Source: Caprella mutica
Taxonomy: Eukaryota > Arthropoda > Malacostraca > Amphipoda > Caprellidae
NCBI GenBank assembly: GCA_947561585.1
Contig: CANNZV010001051.1
Coordinates: 62,001-126,000 of the forward strand
Direction of reading: 5' to 3'
Length of the DNA stretch: 64,000 nucleotides
Part shown: positions 51,504 through 64,000 of the stretch, piece after piece
How the letters are laid out: each line of letters starts with the position of its first letter
Position numbering within the stretch: the stretch's first letter is position 1
Translations under genes and position numbers: made by a program
Notes under the pieces: generated by a model
The model's input: only the letters and a program-made list of their open reading frames with translations
Databases searched by the model: none
What the model was told of the DNA's origin: nothing

Positions 51504-52492
51504 CTGAATATTCTACACGTTATTATTGCTACCACCTGCAACTTCTCAGTCGAAAATAACTAATCACCGGATCGTCTGTCATTAGCGATTACGTTAAATA
51601 TTGATCCTATTCCATCGTAAAACATCATCATTTTTTGTTGAAAATGTCAGACGATGGAATAAAAGTGTTTTAAATTTATGATAAATTATTATTAGTGCGA
51701 ATAAAAAATTATTATTATTTCGTCTTCTTGTTTTAATGGAAAATATATTTTATTTAAATATATATTATATGATTCATGCCTACTAATTCATCATTGGATA
51801 TAGACTATCTTTTTTACTTTCGCTTATATTCCCCGCTAGAAGAGACCGTGCACTACTATTAGCGAGAAGTCTGCCACAGCAGCGGTTGTTTCTCACACTC
51901 ACACCAGAGTTGTTTATAGTGGCAACAACGTACCAGCGACAGGAGGGGAATAACCAGCCAAGTAATGACCCTCTGCTGCTAATTTGTATCGACATTCAAT
52001 AGCAGGGAGGGCAGTACGTCATTACACTGACAACATAAAGAACATAATAATGCCCTTCACTCAAAAAAGGGGAATTTTATGCAACAATTAATTTTATTTG
52101 ATCGAGTGGGACGATATCACTAAATTTATAGCGATGACAGAAAGCATTGACGGTGGAATTAGATTCTATAATGATTTCTAATAATTATTAAAAAAATATC
52201 TATTTAAATCTATCATTAGGATTTGAAACTAACGTACGATATGATGGGACTAAGGAAAGACTCCCAAATGGTGCCCCTTTCACCATTTCAGTTCTGCTCT
52301 CACCACCACCAGGCACCAACCCTCCTCTAAATTGCTGTAACTGAACACTTTGTTTGTGAAAACAATTGCAAGTCTCAGTAGCATTTGTACAGAGCAAATA
52401 AATGTTACTTACTACTTACTGCAGGCAAAGTGAATGGATATTGACTTAGAAAATAAAAGCAAATGTCAATATCATATTTATATTAAAACTTA
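51504..52492. other. AT-rich DNA with two uncalled minus frames
   Basis: Minus-strand frames of 70 codons (51995-51783) and 65 codons (52397-52200, with FRGGLVPGGGESRTEMV) have slightly protein-like composition but no recognised family or splice context. Confidence 0.4.
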
Positions 52493-52633
52493 TAAGGATA
52501 ATATCGTTGATAAGGATAATATCGTTGATAAGGATAATATCGTTGATAAGGATAATATCGTTGATAAGGATAATATCGTTGATAAGGATAATATCGTTGA
52601 TAAGGATAATATCGTTGATAAGGATAATATTGT
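52493..52633. repeat. 18-bp tandem array, 8 copies
   Basis: The unit is gataaggataatatcgtt, very uniform. Confidence 0.96.
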
Positions 52634-52694
52634 AAATAATTGGAGAAAAGTGAACTTTATTTCTAGCATTGATTAGGTCAGAAGAAATGTATTA

Positions 52695-52925
52695 ATTAGT
52701 ATTACCCCTAATAATAACTATTATTACCCATAATAATAACTATTATTACCCCTAATAATAGTTATTAATACCCCTAATAATACCTATTATTACCCCTAAT
52801 AATACCTATTATTACCCCTAATAATAGGTATTAATACCCCTAATAATACCTACTATTAACCTAGTAATACCTATTATTACCCCCAATAATACCCACTATT
52901 ACCCCTAATAATACCTATTATTGGT
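52695..52925. repeat. Imperfect 20-22-bp array
   Basis: Units resemble taataatacctattattacc. The unit is itself near-palindromic (AATAATA/TATTATT). Confidence 0.85.
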
Positions 52926-53354
52926 ACATTGTAATTACTCACACACAAAATTGAGTCTTAATTAATTGTGTCCAAAAAGACTGTAAAAGTAATCAATGAG
53001 ACTGGAGATAAAGACTGCCATTGCTTTCAATCATCAGATACCAAATCATCAGTCAAAAGATTATTTCATTAGTTAATTTGGGTCTATTTTGCAGCTGATA
53101 GAGACTTAATATATTAATTAAAAGATGGAATTGTACACTAGCGGACACTTTATATAAGATAAATATGACAAAATGATATAAATTATCATTGTAATCAGGT
53201 AGTAAATAATAAAAAAAAAATTGTGTTCAATGTACCGTATATGTCCCACAAAAAATACTCTCGACTTTTAAATTTAATAAGCTTGCTATAAATAGAAATA
53301 TATTTATGCAGTAGTCCGTATCTTTATTCCTTAATACAATGTTATTATATTGTT

Positions 53355-54475
53355 TACTAGTGTGTACCCGTGCAAAATGCACGGTAACGTTCATATATTA
53401 TTATATATATTTTTTAATACTAATATTAAAGTACATTACTTATCGTGTTTGTTCATACACATCACACGTCACATTTAGCAATACAATTCATAAGAATTAG
53501 GTACCAGTAAAGAGTAATTTTCCGTCCCGTGACGTCATCAATTTGTCTAGAATACTGTCGTATAGATCATAGATTATTATATAAGATACCTGTATAAATA
53601 ACTACATATTACTAATATTATTCAAATAATCACACTGTGAAAAATTAAAACAATTAGCTACATCGATCAGTTCGATGCTTGAAATAGAAGAAATAAAATC
53701 CACATATTTACCTAGGTAGCAGCTGATATTCAATTTATTTAAATCAATTAATATAATTATTTACAATTCGTCATAATTTGATTATGAATATTCTAAATAG
53801 AATTTATTTCGAATATTTATTCATATTCCAACCCATCAATATTAAAATTAATTATTATATTTTCAATCGTGCAAAATATGTCATTTATTTTCGTGAGAAA
53901 AAATGATAACCAGCGTAGAATTTTATTTTTCATTTTCTAATTATCGTCATATCTCGAAAAGTACTCCGAATTTCGAAAAACGGTTAACGCAGCATTTTTG
54001 TGTATCATTTTTACATATTGTAGATATTTTTTTGATTCGATTAAGGTAAATTTTATTTTTCTATTTATTTCGTATGTTACCATGTATTTCCCGATTTGAA
54101 TTAAATCCCTATGTATTCCATTAAAACTTAAAATTCGAATAATTCAAAAAACCGTTCGAATCTCGTAAAAAAAATCAATAACGTTCTGTAGGACCATAGG
54201 CCGGAGGTTTCCAGAAAATTTCAGTCCATTCTATTGGATAGTCTCTGAAAATATCCTGGAAAGTATGTCGAATTAATTCCTATGTATCCCATTATAAATC
54301 AAGTGTAAATAATTCGAAAACCCGTTTGAATTTCGAAAAATCCTTTTAACACGTTCAATTCGACACGACTTTCTAAAAAGTTGTAAATTTACATGTATCT
54401 AGGTCCAACCGTTTGTGAGTAATATTGCTCCAAGTAACACACATACATACAGACAGATCTAGCGTATTGTATTAT
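53355..54475 (+). mobile_element. Dispersed repeat, copy B (longer)
   Basis: Same order as the copy at 7370: gtgtacccgtgcaaaatgca, then about 650 bp missing in copy A, then ttctgtaggaccatagg, atatcctggaaagtatgtcg and cagacagatctagcgt. No coding frame is intact. Confidence 0.6.
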
Positions 54476-55071
54476 AGAGATATATTAATTATTATGGTTG
54501 CAAATTCTAGTGAAAAAATCACTAGAATTTGCAAGCATATTAATGAATTCATAATACAAAATACTGTATTAAAGATACAGAATAGTGGGTATACGGTACA
54601 TATACGGTACATTGAAACGACTTTACAATACAAACAATGCAATAAATCTAACTAACCAATTATAGTTATTCCTTTGCTTTTCATTTGAATCCCCTAGAAC
54701 ATCTTGTTCATCGAGTCATGGAAGATATTAGCTAGAGTAATTAATGTCCCTGTGATATCATCTTGCATCTCTCACATTCCTGCATAAAATAGAAAGGGAT
54801 ACCTAGGACACATTTCCTAACACATTCCTGTCTAACATAGATACATATATTAACTAGAGTTAGTAACTATGGCAACGCATCACATTTTTCTAGTGTAAAT
54901 CAGTCCTTTGTAGCACAGTGCAGAGCAATAGGGATTGATGAGCCAATGAGTCAACTGACACTCTGAATGACTCGAGATGACTCCTTTACAAGCTAATGTA
55001 CACTTTTTATAGAGTCTAACCTAGAGTGATATAACTCAACTACCAAAGTCGTTAAATTGTCTACTGTCTGA
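54476..55071. other. AT-rich spacer
   Basis: A short palindrome, ctagtgaaaaaatcactag, occurs near 54510. Nothing else seen. Confidence 0.45.
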
Positions 55072-55725
55072 AAGATGTTTCCAATGTTAGGAAAGATGCT
55101 TCCAATGTTAGAAAAGATGTTTCCAATGTTAGAAAAGATGTTTCCAATGTTAGAAAAGATGTTTCCAATGTTAGAAAAGATGTTTCCAATGTTAGAAAAG
55201 ATGTTTCCAATGTTAGAAAAGATGTTTCCAATGTTAGAAAAGATGTTTCCAATGTTAGAAAAGATGTTTCCAATGTTAGAAAAGATGTTTCCAATGTTAG
55301 AAAAGATGTTTCCAATGTTAGAAAAGATGTTTCCAATGTTAGAAAAGATGTTTCCAATGTTAGAAAAGATGTTTCCAATGTTAGAAAAGATGTTTCCAAT
55401 GTTAGAAAAGATGTTTCCAATGTTAGGAAAGATGTTTCCAATGTTAGAAAAGATGTTTCCAATGTTAGAAAAGATGTTTCCAATGTTAGAAAAGATGTTT
55501 CCAATGTTAGAAAAGATGTTTCCAATGTTAGAAAAGATGTTTCCAATGTTAGAAAAGATGTTTCCAATGTTAGAAAAGATGTTTCCAATGTTAGAAAAGA
55601 TGTTTCCAATGTTAGAAAAGATGTTTCCAATGTTAGAAAAGATGTTTCCAATGTTAGAAAAGATGTTTCCAATGTTAGGAAAGATGTTTCCAATGTTAGA
55701 AAAGATGTTTCCAATGTTAGAAATT
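55072..55725. repeat. 21-bp tandem array, about 31 copies
   Basis: The unit gatgtttccaatgttagaa plus aa is nearly invariant. Open frames on both strands (FPMLEKM / LETSFLT) follow from the 21-bp period and are not evidence for a protein. Confidence 0.97.
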
Positions 55726-56649
55726 AGTCACAAGCTTCTTAGCAGCAAGCTGCATCAAACAAACTATCCGAGTTAAATTCACAGACCTAATCACAGTGTT
55801 TGAACATGACACTCGAGTTATCACCAGCTTTTAAATCAGATGACAAAAGTGTCATGTCAAAATATCCCAAATAAAATTTAAAATCAAAGAGAATTAATTT
55901 ACTCTAAGCGCTATGATAAATATTTTAAATAAACTATATCCCTATCAAAAGTACAAACTTCCAAAGCTCGATAAACTCAATAAAATCCCAATGATCGTTA
56001 CCGGCAGAGTACACACAGTAGGCATTTTGTAGCTCGAGGCGACACAGTACGAGTTGTTAGGAGTTAAACCAGGACATCACTTAGAGATTCATAGGGTCCA
56101 GTGATTCAAGCTATTAAACTGCCCCCCCCCCTCCATGATAGCATCCATTAGGGGGTCGAATGAACCCATCACACTCTAATGGGCTGTGGAACGGACCCAT
56201 ATCATCCCAGTGAAATTCAGAATTCAATTTGGAACAGTTTCAACCACTCGATGAGGACAGTCAACTGAATTGGTGATAATTTCTACTTTTCAATGTCTTG
56301 CTAACTAAATAAATGATTCAATCCAAAGAGCCGCAGCAAATAACAAAGAGTTTATAGTAATAATTTAACAAGTCGCAGCAATTAGCTTGCATTATCTTCT
56401 AGTAACAAATGAATCTTCCAAAGTGTGCACTGTTTCTGTCGATCTAAGCCAAGTGATACTAAGGCAAAGAGATGACCATTTCTCTGCAGTGTATCGATGG
56501 CTAATATCCTGTCAATTACAGCCTCAGTTCTTTATAAACAGATTCATCTTCATTCTCCTTAGCCCAATAATCTAAAGCTGGTGCAGTTTATCACTAAAAT
56601 AGGCTCACAAAAAGTGATGCGTCAGCAGAAACAGAGATGAGACGAAATT
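55726..56649. other. AT-rich spacer
   Basis: A C-run lies at 56122. No gene seen; a 62-codon frame at 56387 has no recognisable features. Confidence 0.45.
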
Positions 56650-57208
56650 GAGCCAGAGGGTGCTTGATGTGAGTGTTTGATGGGCTTGATGTGAGTGTTT
56701 GATGGGCTTGATGTGAGTGTTTGATGGGCTTGATGTGAGTGTTTGATGGGCTTGATGTGAGTGTTTGATGGGCTTGATGTGAGTGTTTGATGGGCTTGAT
56801 GTGAGTGTTTGATGGGCTTGATGTGAGTGTTTGATGGGCTTGATGTGAGTCTTTGATGGGCTTGATGTGAGTGTTTGATGTGAGTGTTTGATGGGCTTGA
56901 TGTGAGTGTTTGATGGGCTTGATGTGAGTGTTTGATGGGCTTGATGTGAGTGTTTGATGGGCTTGATGTGAGTGTTTGATGGGCTTGGCGTAGGTGTTTG
57001 ATGGGCTTGATGTGAGTGTTTGATGGGCTTGATGTGAGTGTTTGATGGGCTTGATGTGAGTGTTTGATGGGCTTGATGTGAGTGTTTGATGGGCTTGATG
57101 TGAGTGTTTGATGGGCTTGGCGTAAGTGTTTGATGGGCTTGATGTGAGTGTTTGATGGGCTTGATGTGAGTGTTTGATGGGCTTGATGTGAGTGTTTGAT
57201 GGGCTTCA
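56650..57208. repeat. 22-bp tandem array, about 25 copies
   Basis: The motif gcttgatgtgagtgtttgat plus gg. Each unit contains GTGAGT on the plus strand. Two ggcgta(a/g)g variants are spaced about 130 bp apart. Confidence 0.96.
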
Positions 57209-59333
57209 TGCTATTTAATTGTTAGGTTTGATGTTAAATTTTAATTAATATTCGGATAATTTCTTCTATTTTATTCCACCACAACCCAAATTATTTCCTA
57301 AATATAAATAGAATGAACAAATAAAAATAGGAAGGCAAATGGTTGCAAAATAGTAAAATAGTTCTTGGCCAATGCTATTTTAATACTCAATTCTGACATT
57401 TAATTCAGCAGAGTTGTTAGTTGTGGAAGTGAAAAGATAGAAATAATTTAGTCGTCTCAAATAGTGACAATGAGGTAATTCTTCACTAAAGATATCATCA
57501 ATTCAAAAAATAATTATTAATCACTACGGAAAATGAAATCACAATAAATCCAAGTTCAAATATTTGCAATCCTCTCTGTCAGGCAATTACTTCACAATTA
57601 CAATATTTTAATTCGCAGTCAACAACATAAATAGCTAATCAAAAAGTCACAACGCAATGTAATTAATATAGCCACACAATGTATGCAGTGCAATTAATAT
57701 AGCAAGCATAAAAAGGAATAACTTTCGACTGTAGTAATTCAGTGACACCCCTTCTGTCTCTTTATTTCCAGAGAGTTTTCTAACTGCAGTGAATTAACAC
57801 CCCCTCCCATCTAATGCCCATTAGAGCCATTCCAATGAGAGCTGGGAATGCAAACACATTGCCATTAACAGTCGATTCCAAAGGCATTCTCAGAGCTCAA
57901 AGAGCAAGCCCTTTTCAGCCTTATCACAGCTAGTCCTGCTGGTACATTGTCTCTTGGCGCCAGCTATGCCTTCTAGAAATACCATGGCCTTAACAGTTTG
58001 AAATAACAGATGTATTTTCTAATGTGCAATAGGCCTGAAGTCATTATAAGTGGGAGTTATTTTTACCCCTCTGTGGCCTCATAAGTGAGTGTGAGCAATT
58101 GTATCAGTAATACTTTGAGTGGAGAAGTGAACTAAAGAAATTAAGCAGGGACTATTATAGTTAAAATACAGTTGTAAAAAGGCACTAATGTGCATTAACT
58201 AATTATTCTATTTGACTAAAAAATATTTATTGAAGTGAATAAATGCACAACAAAAAGTTTATCATATACAGTATAATATAAATAATAAAGTTAAAATTAT
58301 TAAACATAAAAAAATATATACTAAGAAAAAAGCATTTTCATTTAAATTCTATTCATCCCATTATAATTGTGTGGTCCCCTCTGTAGTCTTACTAGGTAAC
58401 TAAGTAAGGTAAGCGGTGGTAAATAATCACGTCAAAGGGTCACACCAGTTAAGAGTAACCTTCAAGATGACAGCACATCTCAAAATGTTCATATTTCGTT
58501 TAATTTTGTCATTCTTTACATTACGAATTAAGTTTAAATTAACTTCTTCTCAGATAAATAGGGTTAGTAAAACATAACATAATGGTATATCCTAATTCCT
58601 GGACAACATGGTGTAACAACAGAAATTATTTAATAATGAGATACAACCGAAAAATCTTCAGATCGAAAGAATAGCACCAGGACATTTCATTTTGGGAAGG
58701 CAGGGGTGGATTCATATTAGCGACACACTTGTCTCTATGAAGTGCGTGCAAATCGTTATAAAGAGGTGAAATGGAGAGTTTAGAACCCTTCATAATATTA
58801 GAAAATGTGAAAGAAGTAGGCCTAGTACTATTTATAGTTTCTTATCAGATGAAGAGATATGTTTTTTAATATTTTTCAAAGAGTATTTTACTTCTAACTA
58901 CTGAGCTTCTTTACAACCAATCAAAGTTAATTTTGATGGTATTTGATAATTGTAGTGAATGCACAATTACTCACTGAATCTAATAGTTACAAATGGAATA
59001 AGAAAAACTTAATATGAAGTTCCACACGATTATTTCAGTATAAAATAATAGAAGTTGAAGTCAACACTTCATTATATGTAAAAGGAAAATAGAAAGTCTT
59101 AAAATATAAAGACTGGAAACATATATAAACAGCTAATTTTAGCCCCATTCAGTGCTATTTTCTGTTAATTCCTGCCTATAGTTGTACGGACCTCATCACT
59201 GGTTAACATGCGGTGAGTGGTTTACTCTGTTTACAGGAAGTGGTTAACCGAACACTCTATAAATCACTCCAATAACCAGAGTAGCTATACCGATAAAATG
59301 AGCAAAAGCGACATATTGCGCTCTATGTGAGCA
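57209..59333. other. AT-rich DNA without recognised genes
   Basis: I looked for PDZRN upstream exons on the minus strand and for plus-strand genes and recognised none. Confidence 0.5.
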
Positions 59334-62300
59334 TCGGTACAATAAATATACAATATCGGTACTATAAATCGGCAATATCGGTACAATAAGTATAGGCAAT
59401 ATCGGTACAATAAGTAGGCAATATCGGTACAATAAATAGGAAATATCGGTACAATAAGTAGGCAATATCGGTACAATAAGTAGGCAATATCGGTACAATG
59501 AATAGGAAATATCGGTACAATAAGTAGGCAATATCGGTACAATAAGTAGGCAATATCGGTACAATAAGTAGGCGATATCGGTACGATAAGCAGGCGATAT
59601 CGGTACAATAAGTAGGCGATATCGGTACAATAAGTAGGCAATATCGGTACAATAAGTAGGCGATATCGGTACAATAAGTAGGCAATATCGGTACAATAAG
59701 TCAGCAATATTGGTACAATAAGTAGGCAATATCGGTACAATAAGTAGGCAATATCGGTACGATAAGCAGGCAATATCGGTACGATAAGACAGCAATGTCG
59801 GTACAATAAGTAGGCAATGTCGGTACAATAAGTAGGCAATGTCGGTACAATAAGTAGGCAATATCGGTACAATAAGTAGGCAATATTGGTACAATAAGTA
59901 GGCAATATCGGTACAATAAGTAGGCAATATCGGTACAATAAGTAGGCGATATCGGTACAATAAGTAGGCGATATCGGTACAATAAGTAGGCAATATCGGT
60001 ACAATAAGTCAGCAATATTGGTACAATAAGTAGGCAATATCGGTACAATAAGTAGGCAATATCGGTACGATAAGCAGGCAATATCGGTACGATAAGACAG
60101 CAATGTCGGTACAATAAATAGGCAATATCGGTACAGTAAGTAGGCAATATCGGTACAATAAGTAGGCAATATCAGTACAATAAGTAGGCAATATCGGTAC
60201 AATAAGTAGGCAATATTGGTACAATAAGTAGGCAATATTGGTACAATAAGTAGGCAATATCGGTACAATAAGTAGGAAATATCGGTACAATAAGTAGGCA
60301 ATATCGGTACAATAAGTAGGCGATATCGGTACAATAAGTAGGCAATATCGGTACAATAAGTCAGCAATATTGGTACAATAAGTAGGCAATATCGGTACAA
60401 TAAGTAGGCAATATCGGTACAATAAGTAGGCAATATCGGTACGATAAGACAGCAATGTCGGTACAATAAATAGGCAATATCGGTACAGTAAGTAGGCAAT
60501 ATCGGTACAATAAGTAGGCAATATCGGTACAATAAGTAGGCAATATCGGTACAATAAGTAGGCAATATCGGTACAATAAGTCAGCAATATCGGTACAATA
60601 AGTAGGCAATATCGGTACAATAAGTCAGCAATATCGGTACAATAAGTAGGCAATATCGGTACGATAAGCAGGCAATATCGGTACGATAAGACAGCAATGT
60701 CGGTACAATAAATAGGCAATATCGGTACAGTAAGTAGGCAATATCGGTACAATAAGTAGGCAATATCGGTACAATAAGTAGGCAATATCGGTACAATAAG
60801 TAGGCAATATCGGTACAATAAGTCAGCAATATCGGTACAATAAGTAGGCAATATCGGTACAATAAGTCAGCAATATCGGTACAATAAGTAGGCAATATCG
60901 GTACGATAAGCAGGCAATATCGGTACGATAAGACAGCAATGTCGGTACAATAAATAGGCAATATCGGTACAGTAAGTAGGCAATATCGGTACAATAAGTA
61001 GGCAATATCGGTACAATAAGTAGGCAATATCGGTACAATAAGTAGGCAATATCGGTACAATAAGTCAGCAATATCGGTATAATAAGTCAGCAATATTGGT
61101 ACAATAAGTAGGCAATATCGGTACAATAAGTAGGCAATATCGGTACGATAAGCAGGCAATATCGGTACGATAAGACAGCAATGTCGGTACAATAAATAGG
61201 CAATATCGGTACAGTAAGTAGGCAATATCGGTACAATAAGTAGGCAATATCGGTACAATAAGTAGGCAATATCGGTACAATAAGTAGGCAATATTGGTAC
61301 AATAAGTAGGCAATATTGGTACAATAAGTAGGCAATATCGGTACAATAAGTAGGCAATATCGGTACAATAAGTCAGCAATATCGGTACAATAAGTCAGCA
61401 ATATCGGTACAATAAGTAGGCAATATCGGTACAATAAGTCAGCAATATTGGTACAATAAGTAGGCAATATCGGTACAATAAGTAGGCAATATCGGTACGA
61501 TAAGCAGGCAATATCGGTACGATAAGACAGCAATGTCGGTACAATAAATAGGCAATATTGGTACAGTAAGTAGGCAATATCGGTACAATAAGTAGGCAAT
61601 ATCGGTACAATAAGTAGGCAATATCGGTACAATAAGTAGGCAATATCGGTACAATAAGTCAGCAATATCGGTACAATAAGTAGGCAATATCGGTACAATA
61701 AGTCAGCAATATCGGTACAATAAGTAGGCAATATCGGTACGATAAGCAGGCAATATCGGTACGATAAGACAGCAATGTCGGTACAATAAATAGGCAATAT
61801 CGGTACAGTAAGTAGGCAATATCGGTACAATAAGTAGGCAATATCGGTACAATAAGTAGGCAATATCGGTACAATAAGTAGGCAATATCGGTACAATAAG
61901 TCAGCAATATCGGTACAATAAGTAGGCAATATCGGTACAATAAGTCAGCAATATCGGTACAATAAGTAGGCAATATCGGTACGATAAGCAGGCAATATCG
62001 GTACGATAAGACAGCAATGTCGGTACAATAAATAGGCAATATCGGTACAGTAAGTAGGAAATATCGGTACAATAAGTAGGCAATATCGGTACAATAAGTA
62101 GGCAATATCGGTATAATAAGTAGGCAATATCGGTACAATAAGTCAGCAATATCGGTACAATAAGTAGGCAATATCGGTACAATAAGTCAGCAATATCGGT
62201 ACAATAAGTCAGCAATATCGGTACAATATGTAGGCAATATCGGTACAATAAGTCAGCAATATTGGTACAATAAGTAGGCAATATCGGTACAATAAGTAGG

Positions 62301-63174
62301 CAATATCGGTACGATAAGCAGGCAATATCGGTACGATAAGACAGCAATGTCGGTACAATAAATAGGCAATATCGGTACAGTAAGTAGGCAATATCGGTAC
62401 AATAAGTAGGCAATATCGGTACAATAAGTAGGCAATATCGGTACAATAAGTAGGCAATATCGGTACAATAAGTCAGCAATATCGGTACAATAAGTAGGCA
62501 ATATCGGTACAATAAGTCAGCAATATCGGTACAATAAGTAGGCAATATCGGTACGATAAGCAGGCAATATCGGTACGATAAGACAGCAATGTCGGTACAA
62601 TAAATAGGCAATATCGGTACAGTAAGTAGGCAATATCGGTACAATAAGTAGGCAATATCGGTACAATAAGTAGGCAATATCGGTACAATAAGTAGGCAAT
62701 ATCGGTACAATAAGTCAGCAATATCGGTACAATAAGTAGGCAATATCGGTACAATAAGTCAGCAATATCGGTACAATAAGTAGGCAATATCGGTACGATA
62801 AGCAGGCAATATCGGTACGATAAGACAGCAATGTCGGTACAATAAATAGGCAATATCGGTACAGTAAGTAGGAAATATCGGTACAATAAGTAGGCAATAT
62901 CGGTACAATAAGTAGGCAATATCGGTATAATAAGTAGGCAATATCGGTACAATAAGTCAGCAATATCGGTACAATAAGTCAGCAATATCGGTACAATAAG
63001 TCAGCAATATCGGTACAATAAGTCAGCAATATCGGTACAATAAGTAGGCAATATCGGTACAATAAGTCAGCAATATCGGTACAATAAGTAGGCAATATCG
63101 GTACAATAAGTCAGCAATATCGGTACAATAAGTAGGCAATATCGGTACAATAAGTCAGCAATATCGGTACAATA
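59334..63174. repeat. 22-bp array with higher-order structure, about 174 copies
   Basis: The basic unit is aatatcggtacaataagtag plus gc. Marker variants (gataagcagg, then gataagacagcaatgtc, aataaatagg, cagtaag) recur together at about 60661, 60903, 61147, 61499, 61739, 61981, 62311, 62553 and 62797: mostly 242 bp apart, with 352- and 330-bp gaps. A larger 814-bp (37-unit) period is also visible from 61.1 kb to 63.0 kb. Confidence 0.95.
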
Positions 63175-63916
63175 GATCAACACAATTAGTCAATATTATC
63201 GAAGCATTCACAATTGATGCCTGTATTTGCACTAAATATTAATAAGTGTTATGTTATTTCTATATAAGAGGATTGATAAACATTGCAAAATAAGATACAA
63301 TAAGTAGACTGGTGTTAAAGGTTCATATATTGTTATAACATTTAGGAATATACATCAAAAATCACTTCTTTTCGAGTATGCAGCCATTAAATGCTCCCAA
63401 AAACAACGGAAACTACAAAAGTATTTCCAATATTAATCCATAGAGCATCTTGTCTAATATGGAAAGGTGGACAGTTTTCATTATAGATTTTATTATGAAA
63501 GTAAATCATTTTGCAGGCGGATACAAAAAAAAAATGAATTAGATTGAGTAAAAAGTAAGAAATAACATCTAATTATACTCTGCAATCAATATTCTTCCAC
63601 CTATTAAATCAATAGTAATAGCAATTCAATAGCGAGTGGCTATTGGTGACAGTAACAGTGCTATTGCATTGCAAACCGCATACTACCCACTGTGACAAAA
63701 TGCTACCTGTGTTGTGGCACACAGGAGAGAACAGGTTAATATTATTTGCAAGTCATTGCCCTTATTATTCATATTTTGCATTCATTAACCCTCTTATTCC
63801 TAGAACCATCACTTTCCAACGTGTTATCTTGTGTCATGGGGCAGAAGTGGGTTGGCATGGTGATAATTATTCCAATGGTACATTAATGATACTTTGTAAG
63901 AAAAAAAAGAGAGGAT
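63175..63916. other. AT-rich DNA
   Basis: No feature recognised. Confidence 0.5.
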
Positions 63917-64000
63917 GTAGAACACGTGTGACAAATGTGAAACACATGCATGTGACAAATGTGAAACACATGCATGTGACAAATGTGAAACACATGCATG
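63917..64000. repeat. 24-bp tandem array, cut by the window edge
   Basis: acaaatgtgaaacacatgca with tgtg repeats at least three times and runs to the last base. The unit holds the palindrome ACATGCATGT. Confidence 0.9.

Noticed and set aside
52200..52397. Minus-strand frame with FRGGLVPGGGESRTEMV
   Set aside because: Composition is slightly protein-like but there is no family match I can name and no supporting junctions.
54140..54170. tRNA-like T-loop (ccgttcgaatctcg)
   Set aside because: No matching acceptor, D or anticodon stems; the sequence lies in a dispersed repeat copy.
59334..63174. Centromere call
   Set aside because: Higher-order structure alone is not enough; at 3.8 kb it is short and many other arrays surround it.
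35277..64000. Upstream PDZRN exons (RING, zinc finger, first half of PDZ1)
   Set aside because: Scanned by eye on the minus strand for PDZ strand motifs and Cys/His patterns; none was convincing, so none is annotated.
63917..64000. Telomere-type repeat at the window end
   Set aside because: The 24-bp unit is not a telomere motif; it is another minisatellite cut by the window.

Overview
The window looks like nuclear DNA of an invertebrate metazoan. It is AT-rich, has GT-AG spliced exons, lacks bacterial-style gene packing, and carries several terminal-inverted-repeat transposon remnants. I cannot name the species or phylum from the sequence.

The one well-supported gene is on the minus strand (35276 down to 21033): the 3' part of a PDZRN3/PDZRN4 (LNX3-type) E3 ubiquitin ligase. 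Twelve exons join in an uninterrupted frame of 983 residues. They give the second half of PDZ1, a complete but split PDZ2, a low-complexity linker with a coiled-coil segment, an SAYNTGES block, and the conserved C-terminal module ([26 protein letters not shown]) ending in the class I PDZ ligand SVTTV. The RING/zinc-finger N-terminus and the first half of PDZ1 were not found and probably lie beyond 64000 or in unrecognised exons.

The rest is dominated by minisatellites: more than 30 tandem arrays with 15-46 bp units, about 24 kb in total (my rough sum). The largest are a 19-mer array (about 4.1 kb, 38.2-42.3 kb), a 22-mer array with higher-order structure (about 3.8 kb, 59.3-63.2 kb), a 24-mer array (about 2.3 kb, 3.2-5.5 kb), and arrays at 28.1-29.4, 34.0-35.0, 43.4-45.2 and 46.9-48.5 kb. 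Most long open frames in the window are artefacts of these arrays.

The main observation is that several arrays in the PDZRN gene start exactly at exon-intron junctions, and their units carry the splice site. This holds for the donors of exons at 35043, 31852, 28000 and 26042 and the acceptor of the exon at 28098; a weaker case is the acceptor at 32003. Introns with arrays or transposons are long (0.5-2.8 kb) and most of those without are about 100-250 bp.

Transposon-derived features: a P-element-like insertion with an 8-bp target duplication holding a broken THAP-domain reading frame (22.9-23.4 kb); a TA-duplicating MITE family whose termini read GGGTAAGTTC, i.e. contain a splice donor (4 copies), one copy of which may form an intron of a small plus-strand gene (35.8-36.3 kb); a PIF/Harbinger-like element with a TAA duplication inside a 37-bp array (13.4-14.4 kb); nested inverted-repeat elements (26.35-27.27 kb); and other palindromic repeats. 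A seven-copy CRE (TGACGTCA) array with 21-bp spacing lies just 3' of the PDZRN stop codon.

Layout: 1-9.4 kb arrays and dispersed repeats; 9.4-20.5 kb AT-rich DNA with palindromic elements and arrays; 20.4-35.3 kb PDZRN gene; 35.3-38.1 kb candidate small gene and MITEs; 38.2-50.8 kb arrays; 51-55 kb transposon remnants; 55-64 kb arrays.
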